64,000 nucleotides of DNA from the NCBI GenBank assembly GCA_030765045.1, contig CM060965.1, positions 61,160,787 through 61,224,786 of the forward strand, given 5' to 3'. Source of the stretch: Tenodera sinensis (Eukaryota > Arthropoda > Insecta > Mantodea > Mantidae). Within the stretch, counting starts at the first letter, position 1; every line of letters starts with the position of its first letter. The notes under the pieces were generated by a model. The model was given only the letters and a program-made list of their open reading frames with translations, was not told the DNA's origin and made no database searches. Of this stretch, positions 43,091 through 64,000 are shown piece after piece. Made by a program: the position numbers and the translations under genes.

Positions 43091-43757
43091 GCATTAGATC
43101 TTGACGAACGGCCTCCAGCGAAGATCCAGTCAGCTAGCCTACTCTTAATAAACAGGTCAGCAAATAGTTTATGTTACAATAACAAACAGCTCTGCTTCCC
43201 TATGTTATGTTTGGAAGAAAACACAGGGTACAGTTGACTGCAAAGTTTGTGTGGTGCAGGTCCATGTCATTGCCAGTGTTTTAAAGAGAGATAATGAAAA
43301 TGACAGCAATTCAGATCAAGAAAACTGAAAAGAAATATTTGGTATAGAAGAAATACATGCAAATTAGGTGTAGTTACAGATATTGATATTGTAATACATA
43401 TGGCTGACATCGCTGGATGTGTTTAAGATTTGCTTTGTAGTTACTGTACTTCTAGAGCACAGAAATATGAGAGCAACATCACATCATCTGATTGTTGTTT
43501 CTGCTTCTGTGTGCTAGTGTTCTCATAAAGATGAGTAAGTGGCTCGCATCTAGCCTCTCATTTAAGAATTTCATTTGTTAAGAACTAATGCATGACCTGT
43601 ATTCAGAATCACAACTGAAGACATAGTGAATTCATATTGAAAACACATTACTTTTTTTTCTTATTAAGAACAAACTACTTTTGTTCTTAAGGTAGCCTAA
43701 TATAGATTATATCTGCATGTTTTCACTGTCGTGAGATAAACCTAAACACTTGTTTAT

Positions 43758-43871
43758 GTTTGAGAGGTAGAACTGGAACTTAAAAATTCAATGCCACAGC
43801 TGGGATTTGAACCACAGGTCAAATCCCAGCTGTGACATTGAATTTTTAAGTTCCAGTTCTACCTCTCAAAC
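43758..43871. repeat. near-perfect palindrome built from SINE S1
   Basis: Arms of 53 bp (43758-43810 and 43819-43871) differ at one position and enclose an 8-bp loop. The arm core is GGTAGAACTGGAACTTAAAA and CACAGCTGGGATTTGA. Each arm is the B-box-to-tail part of SINE family S1, so two partial copies face each other. Confidence 0.9.
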
Positions 43872-44150
43872 ATTGCCCACACACGGCTTGTGTGTTTAAA
43901 AACACCAACAGTAAGTTTGTTGGCATAAATAAATAATAATTACTTGTTTATGTTCTGAGAATTGAGAGTTAAAGAGGGGGATACGTGTAACTTGATCTCT
44001 GCTTGACAACACTGCAGCTCTCCATGTGGAGAAGCTTACGGCTGTCATTTATCTTCTTTTAAAAATCAGACTGTAGCTCAGATTGTACATATTCATGAAT
44101 TCTTAATTTTTTCATCACTTTCTATATTGAATTACATTTCAATATTGTTG

Positions 44151-45430
44151 TTGTTGTTGTTGTTAGCTAATGCTGGATTTCTGACAATGAAGTCATTAAT
44201 CCTCTTGCTCTCCAATATTTTTCACTGATGGACGGGGCATTAGAAGTGGCCGGGCATATTTGAAGGTGGTCTCGATCCATTTCCTCTTGCAGATCACATA
44301 GAGGACAGAGTGGTGAAGAATATATCCCAATTCTGTTTAAATGTTTTGCCAGACAATCATGTCCTGTAATCAACCTGAAGGTTGCAACTCCTGTTTTTCG
44401 AGGATACTCAGGAATTACTGTTTGAATGTTTGGTAGTTCCCATCTTTTATTTTTTGATTTTTCATAGTAATATTTTGCAATAATTTTTTTGAATTCAGAG
44501 TTGACTAATCTTTTAGCTGCATAAAATGGTAGATTAACTATTGATTTCTGCATATTGCCGGTACCCTTTTTTGCAAGAAAATCAGCTTTCTCATTACCAC
44601 TCAGTCCACAGTGAGCTGGTATCCATTGGAAGACTAGGTGTTTTTGAAGTGCTGTTAGATGGGTAAGGATTTTCCAACATTCTATAATTGTTTGGTTTTC
44701 TGGTGACAACTTGGAAGTAATTGCTATAATTGCTGCCCTGGAATCTGAGAGAATAACTGCTTGCTGAAAATGTGAAATTCTGTACAAAAGATTTTGTAGG
44801 ACCATTCGAATTGCTTCAATTTCTCCATCAAAGTTCATAGTTCCATAACTTAAAGATTTGTAATAGTAAAAGAGGTGACATGTAACTCCAGCAGCTGCTC
44901 CATCTTGGTTTGATATCCATGATCCATCAGTATAAATATGGAGCCATTCGTGTTCTGGAAATCTAGTATGGATTGTCTCTAATGCCAATGATTTTAGAAC
45001 ACTAGTTGGAGTATCACTTTTCTTAACTTCTTCTGTCAGGTGTAAATAATATGTGATGTCTAATGTTTGTGTCGGATTGACTTTAGATATGAAGTTTTCC
45101 TTTGAATTAGGAAGGTATACATTCTTCTTGATGTCTTGAATTTTGGAAAGAAAGCTCTCCTGAGTCTTTAGTGCATGTGTAAAATTTCTTTTGTGCCATG
45201 TATTGAATGGGAGTCTGATCAACTTTTCGTGTTGAATAAGAGCCGCTTTTTCTATTTCATATTCAATGGGGCATTGGTTGGTTAGTATTTCCATAGCTGC
45301 TATTGGTGTGGTTTTGATAGCACCTGTAATTAATCTCAAACTTTGGTTTTGAAAGATTTGAATCTTTTTTGTGTTTGCTGTTACAAGAACTTCGCTGCAG
45401 TACGTAAATAATGGCTTTATATATACATTC
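44151..45430 (-). mobile_element. I-clade LINE, 5'-truncated, with 11-bp TSD and open RNase H frame
   Basis: Flanked by CAATATTGTTG at 44140-44150 and 45431-45441. The 3' terminus on the minus strand is CAGCATTAGCTAACAACAAC (a CAA repeat tail), shared with the copies at 8993, 13569 and 52463. It retains the end of the RT region, the RNase H domain and the Cys/His knuckle without a stop, which suggests a recent insertion. Confidence 0.88.
44167..45339 (-). CDS. I-clade LINE ORF2 C-terminal half: RT thumb region, RNase H, Cys knuckle
   Basis: 390 open codons. Starts inside the RT connection region (MRLITGAIKTTPIAAMEIL). RNase H block: WLHIYTDGSWISNQDGAAAG (first Asp), NFDGEIEAIRMVLQN (catalytic Glu), AVILSDSRAAI (third Asp) and FQWIPAHCGLSGNEKADFLA (His and final Asp). 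RNase H removes template RNA during target-primed reverse transcription. Then FRLITGHDCLAKHLNRIG, PLCPLCDLQEEMDRDHLQIC (C-x2-C-x8-H-x4-C knuckle) and EKYWRARGLMTSLSEIQH. Nothing upstream of the truncation point survives, so it cannot move on its own. Confidence 0.88.
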   Translation of the reverse strand: MRLITGAIKTTPIAAMEILTNQCPIEYEIEKAALIQHEKLIRLPFNTWHKRNFTHALKTQESFLSKIQDIKKNVYLPNSKENFISKVNPTQTLDITYYLHLTEEVKKSDTPTSVLKSLALETIHTRFPEHEWLHIYTDGSWISNQDGAAAGVTCHLFYYYKSLSYGTMNFDGEIEAIRMVLQNLLYRISHFQQAVILSDSRAAIIAITSKLSPENQTIIECWKILTHLTALQKHLVFQWIPAHCGLSGNEKADFLAKKGTGNMQKSIVNLPFYAAKRLVNSEFKKIIAKYYYEKSKNKRWELPNIQTVIPEYPRKTGVATFRLITGHDCLAKHLNRIGIYSSPLCPLCDLQEEMDRDHLQICPATSNAPSISEKYWRARGLMTSLSEIQH

Positions 45431-45441
45431 CAATATTGTTG

Positions 45442-46582
45442 ACATCACCACCTTCATTATCAATCCTATTGTAATTGACACTATTATTACATAGGTCAAA
45501 AAGTATGCTTTTGCTAATTTTAGCCTCATATAATTACTCTGTTCTTTGTTGTTTGCTGATGGATGAAGATGGTGAAAGGTAAATTGAATACCTGGGTATA
45601 ACAAGAGTATGAGTGAAAAAAATCCATGTTGAGGTATTAATGATCTTAAGGCTGTGAAAGTATAGGAATCATTTAAAAAAACACTAATTCCTGAGAGACA
45701 GTTTTATTATCAAGAATATACAAATGTACAGATGATAGTTGAATGTCTGAAAAATACAATGCATGCATTTACACAATAACAGCATTAGCCATTCAGTGCT
45801 CTTATTGTACCAAGTACTCAATTGTTTTGGTAATAGCGGGGTTAGTTGATTGAGTATTGTCATAAGTGTATCGAAAGAAGCACAGTAACTAAATTAGTAC
45901 TTAGTGTCTTTTTCATTCAGGGGAATAAACATCATAAACCTTTAATTATAACTGTTAAATGGTAGCATTGAATATTTCATCATGAAATATTTTAAAAAGG
46001 CTAATACTAAGAAAAAGTTTGACACAAAAAATTTATTTAAATGATCTCTGCATTTTTGCTGTAGTCAGTTTTTGTCTATCTTTTAATGTACCCTTGAAAT
46101 TTAATCAAATAAACGGGAACTTCACAAGCCATTACATATCTTATTTCTCATGTAAATAAACTAAATATGTGATATTTTAACTAAAATATTTTTGAGAAAA
46201 TAATAATTAAGACTTTTTTCCATAAAAGGTAGTTTGGGGTAAGAAAATTCCCTTAAAAGAATTTTTATTGTATGGTTGGAATATACTAAACTTGAATATC
46301 AAGGTTGTTGTTTAACAGACTTTTAATTTCTGAGTTCTGCAAAACTGTTTCCAAAAATTCTTTCTTTGGGAGGGGGAAGGATTCAGGAGACCCCAAAATG
46401 TGTACTTCTGATGAAACCTCCACTCAAATTCTTGGGGAAATGCAACACATCCTCTACTTACTATATGTAAGTACAGGGAGAGTAAAAAACTTCTGAATAG
46501 GCTACGCAGTGTTTTGCCTGTTTCTGTCCTTGGCACGTGTTGCCATCTACTGCTATCATATACAGGCGTGGATGAAACCGTA
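45442..46582. other. AT-rich stretch, nothing recognised
   Basis: No splice-supported frame, repeat family or terminal repeat was recognised between the LINE and R1 copy 2. Confidence 0.5.
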
Positions 46583-47828
46583 CATTTTTACTTTCTCTAC
46601 TGGTAAGTAGAAGGAAGTATTGTATTCCACCCAAAATTTTTATGTCGAGATTTCACTGGAAATATATGCTTTGAGATCCCCTGAATAAAAAAATTTTTTA
46701 GAAAAAGGTGTGTTGGTGTGTGGTGGTGTGTTGGTATGTGGCGGATGGTGTGGTGTGGCGGTGTTGTGTTCTGTTGGTGGGTGGTGTGATGGTGTTGTGT
46801 TAGTGTTAGGTGTGGTGCTGTTGTGTTGGTGTGTGGTGTTGTGTGATGGTGTTGTGTGGTGTTGTGTGGTGCGGTGTGGTGTTGTGTGGTGCAGTGTGGT
46901 ATGGTGGTGTTGTGTTGGGGTGTGGTGTGGTGTGGTGTGTGGTGGTGGTGTGGTGTGTGGTGGTGGTGTGGTATGTGGTGGTGATGTGTTGTGTGGTGGT
47001 GGCACCGCATGGTGTGGTGTGGTGTGGTGTGGTGTGGTGTGGTGTGGTGTGGTGTGGTGTGGTGTGGTGTGGTGTGGTGGTGTGTGGTGTGTGGTGTGTG
47101 GTGTGTGTGTATGTGCACGCGCCTGCGTATATTTGTGTCCTGAGGCAGACTGTGGACAGCATAACTCAAAAACAGATAGTTGGTTAAAAACCAAAGTTGG
47201 TATTTAAGTTTAATGTTTTTCAAGGATGCAACACGAAGATTTTGAAGAAAATAGCCCTACCCTAAACTACCCTTTACATGGAAAATTTTTCAAATATTTT
47301 AATTTTCTTGAAAATTGCTCTAACAATTTTGATTAAAATGTCATATGTTTAAGATGTTTGTATGACAAACGAAATGTATATTTTGAATTTTGTGGCTATA
47401 GTCCTGCTTACTCTGGATGACTTTTGAATAACTTGTAAGCCGTAAAAGATAGACAAAAGCTTAATATACAAAAAATGTAGATCTCACTGAAACAAACAAT
47501 GTATGTCTAAATAAATCTTTTTGTAGAGTGAACCATATCGGAGATACTCCTTGTTATTTGTGTCACTTTCATGAAATGGAACATTGTTCATTTTTTATAT
47601 GTTAAGCGTGCAAAGAGAACAGGATCTCAAAGCTTTAAAATATATGACTATCGCTCCAAGCCTACTGTATTCTAATGTTCCCCTTGCACCTACAAGGAAA
47701 TAAGCAATAAGATAATTTGTACAAATGTTTATCTCACCTAACATGAAGAAGATATAGGTATAAGAGTTTGTAAGAATGGTTAGTACAAGAGCAGAGAACG
47801 TAATGTGAGTGCAACACATCAGATTTTT
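46583..47828 (+). repeat. dispersed repeat R1, copy 2, with expanded microsatellite
   Basis: Same left end (TTTTTACTTTCTCTACTGG) and right end (GTGCAACACATCAGATTTTT) as copies 1 and 3. The variable tract is expanded to about 400 bp here. The right end abuts the minus-strand mariner remnant. The body shows small indels relative to copy 1 but no lasting open frame. Confidence 0.88.
46705..47112. repeat. (GGTGT)n-type microsatellite, about 400 bp
   Basis: Irregular GTGGTGT/GGTGT units, most regular at 47006-47080, passing into GTGTGTGT. It occupies the spot where the other R1 copies have a short GT/CA tract. Long His/Thr/Pro and Cys/Val/Gly frames across it are artefacts of the repeat. Confidence 0.95.
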
Positions 47829-47829
47829 A

Positions 47830-48330
47830 AAACTACTTTTAAAGATTTTATTTACCAACTTCATTAAAGAAGATGCTGAAACTGGCCACCATTGTTGTCC
47901 ATATGTTTTTGGCACCTTTTTTAGGAACTATCCATCACTTGCCACAGTTCATGTTGAGAAATGCTCACAATTTCCTGGTGGATATTTTATTTTAATTCTT
48001 CTAGGGTGTGTGGGTTTGTCTGTACACTGTTTTAAATTACCCCAGAGATAGAAATCGCTTATTGTAGCTCTGAGAAACCTTTCTCTGTCAATGGCACACC
48101 ATACACCAACTTTTTCATCATGAAGGGATATTTCATGAACAATATTAGATTCTGAGTTATAGGGCCAATTTTTTTCAAGTCAGCAGTTGACGTCCATACA
48201 TACATGAATACTTTTTTGTACCCACATTTTTTTTAGAGAATTAACAGACAGAATGTGTGTTTTTGCTTTTTCTCTATAAGATGCCGTAACAACTCATATA
48301 GCCAATCTTTTGATGAGAACAATTGAAAGT
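47830..48330 (-). pseudogene. mariner-like transposase remnant, minus strand
   Basis: On the minus strand: VHEISLHDEKVGVWCAIDRE (the H-D-x-K-V-x-V-W-C block preceding the second catalytic Asp), then FYLWGNLKQ-like and NPHTLEELK-like segments in shifting frames, ending at the side next to R1. Frameshifted throughout. Confidence 0.65.
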
Positions 48331-48640
48331 GTCTGTTAGGACAGAATTATCAGTAGAGGTTTGTGGGTCCCTCGGCCCGACTTAACCCCCTGCAATTTCT
48401 ATCTCTGGGGTAACTTAAAACATAAAGTGTACAAGACAAACCCACGCACCTGAAAGAGTTAAAACAAAACACCCGCCAAGAAATTGCCAACATTTCTCAA
48501 TGGGAAGTACGGCGAGTAATGGACAGTTTCCTAAAGAGGTGCCAAAAATATATGGACAATGACAGTGGCCAGTTTCAGTATCTCCTTTTGTAAAGTTGGT
48601 AAATACAGCCCTTAGAAAGAGTTTTAAAAATGTTGTATGG
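48310..48640 (+). pseudogene. mariner-like transposase remnant, plus strand
   Basis: IISRGLWVPRPDLTPCNFYL and WGNLKHKVYKTNP match the P-D-L-x-P-x-D/N-x-x-L-W-G block with the third catalytic position (Asn here). Then come frames with NISQWEVRRVMDSFLKRC. The 48397-48640 part is an inverted copy of 47830-48046, so the pair forms a fold-back. Confidence 0.7.
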
Positions 48641-49326
48641 TTTCATCTGGACACTTCTATGATAGCGGAAGACAGCAACAAACATGGAGGACACAGACAG
48701 GCAAAACACTGTGCAGTCCATTTGGAACTTTTTTACTCTCCTGTTAGTACAGAAAGTAAAAATGAGTGTGCACATTGCTTAATAATAGTTAATAATGGTT
48801 AATTGGGTTAATAATAATGTCCTAAGAATAAGAGAAAAATGTTCCTGAATTGGTAGATTTTATATTTTATAGGGATAAGAGCAAGTTGCAATACATACAA
48901 TAGCACTTTGAAATCAATACTGTTTAAAACTAAGATTCACAACAGAAATGATATATCATTTGTATGCTGAAGTCTATATAATTTATGATTACAACACAAG
49001 AAAAATATTTGTATTTTTGCTCATATAGTTACATTTTTAAAGCTAAGACATAGCTTTGGTCAACTTCCATTCCTGTTCATTATATGATAACACTTCACAA
49101 AATAATTCAGACTAGTACACGTTTAATTAAGTCTTCCAATTTATACTTAAAATATACTTTATAACTATACACATAAAAACAGTGTGTTAATAATGTACAT
49201 AAATATAAATTTACACCTCAATACATTTCAGTCCATTATCTTGTAGTCTATAGTGACAATCAGATTCTGATTATGGTAACTTTTAAGTTCTAACAAAGTG
49301 TCAAAAGCAATAAATGGAAGGTTATA
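48641..49326 (-). other. 3' flank of the unidentified gene, nothing else recognised
   Basis: AT-rich sequence downstream of the stop at 49327 and probably including its 3' UTR. A convincing polyadenylation signal could not be singled out among many A-rich sites. Confidence 0.4.
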
Positions 49327-62209
<12,883 letters not shown>

Positions 62210-62291
62210 CTGCAACAGAAAATATTAAAGTTTCAAAATGCACACAATTATTGGTATTCATTTGGGCATTATCTTGTGGCTATATAAGTTG

Positions 62292-63462
62292 ATTTGAAGA
62301 ATGTTGCTGGTGTGACTGCTTACTCTATTCAGATGTTAGTCGCTGTGGAGATCGTTTTTATGATGTACATTATAGTATGTTCCAGTTATACTATATGTTG
62401 TTCTAACATGGTATTTATGTAGTTAAATAAATAGATATTAAATTATCTATTATTTAAAACTACAAGTGGTGAAACCCAACATGATCATATAAGGTAAGGC
62501 TTGTTGACAACTGCATATGGCTTAGCAATACGACACACACATATGGAAATTGTACACATCACAGGAAAAATTCTAGTCTTTTGGCAGAAAAATCTGGTTT
62601 CTGCAAGTGGAATCCCAGTCTGTTACTGCAAATATAATGAATGAAGCAACCAAGTATAACTATATAGTCGGATCACTTGATAGTGAAGTTGCCGAACTAA
62701 TATCAGACTTCATTTTGAGACCATCATCCATCAAGCCATACACACACCTGAAAGCATGGCTCATCACAGAGTTTGAGGAGTCTGAGAATCGCAAAGCCAA
62801 GAAACTACTGACAGATGTTGAATTGGGAGATAAGAAACCAACAATACTTTTAAGAGAAATGCATGCACTAGCCGGTGCACAAATTACAGAAGATTTTCTC
62901 TAGAACTTATTCCTGCAACGTCTCCTGACCAATGCAAGATCAATTTTAGCAGCCGGCCAAGATATCACACTTGACACAATGACTTCTATGGCCAATAAGA
63001 TTTTCAAAGTTACAACGCCCAATCAATCCGTGTACAATTCTGAAACATCAGTTTCATCATTTCAAGACCAGGCAATAGACTTTCTCGGTTGGAGAAGCAG
63101 CTTTCCAAAGTCACCTCTGCTATTCAGGAGTTGAAAATTAGGTTGAATTCAAGACCAAGAACAAAGTCACCATGACATCAGAATAAGTACGCAATATACT
63201 GGTATCATTATGCTGGTAGACTCAAAGAGAATGCGATAAAATGCAATCCGTCCTGTACATTCACTATGTTGAAACCCAGTGACACAGTATCAGGAAACCA
63301 ATAAACCTTTCACTTACTGCAGCACTACAAGAAAGGGATCACATTTCATACTGCCTGTTTATATATAACAACATATAATATAACTGGAGCATACTATAAC
63401 GTACATTCATAGTGACTAACATCTGAATAGTGTAAGCAGTCACACCAACAGCATTCTTCAAA
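62292..63462 (+). mobile_element. Gypsy-type LTR element relic: gag fragment between inverted LTR arms
   Basis: 62292-62401 (TTGAAGAATGTTGCTGGTGT, TTCAGATGTTAGTCGC) and 63462-63365 read on the minus strand (TTGAAGAATGCTGTTGGTGT) are similar, so LTR parts lie in opposite orientation. ACAAGTGGTGAAACCCAAC near 62461 looks like an LTR end plus primer-binding site. Between them lies a gag remnant at 62607-63150. No protease, RT or integrase is present. Confidence 0.6.
62607..63150 (+). pseudogene. Gypsy-family gag fragment
   Basis: The open part to 62903 reads YNYIVGSLDSEVAELISDFI, YTHLKAWLITEFEESENRKA, KKLLTDVELGDKKPTILLRE and MHALAGAQITEDFL. After a stop it continues NLFLQRLLTNARSILAAGQD and MANKIFKVT. 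This is the capsid-like block found in insect Gypsy elements (E-L-G-D-K-K-P-x-x-L-L-R-E-M, then L-W-x-Q-R-L-P). Truncated on both sides. Confidence 0.75.
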
Positions 63463-63537
63463 GTTAACTTATGTAGCCATCTACTCCCTGTAAATGATAG
63501 ATAATTTAATTAACTACAATCTATTCTCGTAAAGCTA

Positions 63538-63672
63538 TTTACTTTCCCTACTTTCTTATAGTAGGCAGAGGAAATACTGTATTCTGCCCTAAAATTTGAT
63601 GTTGCGTTTTCACTGGAAATAAATATTTTGAGGTATTAAAGCAAAAAAGGACACAAAAAGCAGTATTTTTTC
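63538..63672 (+). repeat. dispersed repeat R1, copy 4 (left end only)
   Basis: TTTACTTTCCCTACTTTC, GAAATACTGTATTCTGCC and TTTTCACTGGAAATAAATAT match the first about 110 bp of the other R1 copies. Similarity fades after the position of the variable tract. Confidence 0.75.
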
Positions 63673-63944
63673 TTTTCCTCTTCTGGTTTTGTTCACCATT
63701 CTATGTTTTCATGCTGTATGGAATTGCACAGTCACTATCATAAATTCTGATCCCCTAAGTCAGTATCATAGCAACCCTTTCCCAAGTGAGTCAAAGTTCC
63801 ACAGAGTATACGCAATAGCAAGAAGGAATTATATAGACTTTACAAATTCTACGAGTTAACCTGTTCTACACTTGTACAAAATTGTATCATTATCTTTCTT
63901 ACCTCAAAGATATACATTATTCTATAATCATTAGAAAATATTTT

Positions 63945-64000
63945 AAAGGGAGAATTAGACAGGAAAGATTCAATGCCATTACCAGGATTTAAACCGCAGA
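63945..64000 (-). mobile_element. SINE family S1, partial at window edge
   Basis: GAAAGATTCAATGCCATTAC and CAGGATTTAAACCGCAGA is the complement of the S1 B-box and tail. The head lies beyond the window. Confidence 0.65.

Noticed and set aside
46597..47223. Long His/Thr/Pro-rich and Cys/Val/Gly-rich open frames
   Set aside because: They are translations of the (GGTGT)n microsatellite in all frames.

Overview
The window is eukaryotic, AT-rich, intron-rich and crowded with transposable elements. It most resembles a large arthropod genome, and a hemimetabolous insect is my best guess. The evidence is a SMARCAD1/Etl1 gene split over many kilobases with canonical GT-AG introns, together with insect-type mobile elements: I-clade, Jockey-like and CR1-like LINEs, Penelope-like elements (PLEs), piggyBac, hAT, mariner, a P-element/THAP9-like relic, Gypsy gag and tRNA-derived SINEs. 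Nothing prokaryotic is visible.

Host genes, both on the minus strand. (1) SMARCAD1: seven coding exons with matching phases run from the ATG at 30318 down to 4273, where the window ends inside the SNF2 ATPase. They encode an N-terminal FRF motif, an acidic linker, a CUE ubiquitin-binding domain, a basic patch, the helical segment before the motor, and the Walker A block. The C-terminal two thirds lie beyond the left edge. (2) Three 3' exons of an unrecognised gene at 62209-61044, 52084-51870 and 49459-49327 (stop). They encode a disordered Ser/Pro-rich C-terminal region with a YDVP motif; the 5' exons lie beyond the right edge.

Layout. 1-4.2 kb: LINE 3' ends, with a piggyBac relic inside a CR1-like LINE. 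4.3-30.3 kb: SMARCAD1, whose introns hold a 5.6-kb antisense CR1-like LINE carrying a SINE and two Penelope insertions, plus SINEs, piggyBac remnants and a copy of an unclassified dispersed repeat (R1). 30.8-31.9 kb: a hAT relic just upstream of the SMARCAD1 start. 33-37.5 kb: Jockey-type LINEs stacked at poly(A) tails. 38-40.6 kb: a Penelope element with hammerhead-like ends, a Penelope fold-back insertion and a P-element relic. 42.5-48.6 kb: DDE and mariner relics, a well-preserved I-clade LINE 3' half and R1 copy 2. 49.3-62.2 kb: the second gene, with R1 copy 3 and an I-clade LINE split by a 4-kb CGGBP1-like hAT element. 62.3-64 kb: a Gypsy gag relic between inverted LTR arms.

The most unusual material is the Penelope-derived sequence. 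Two short fold-back insertions of almost identical size (222 and 220 bp) and one 1.2-kb inverted dimer each sit between 12-13-bp target-site duplications. The termini of one family carry hammerhead-ribozyme-like motifs that share a one-nucleotide deviation.
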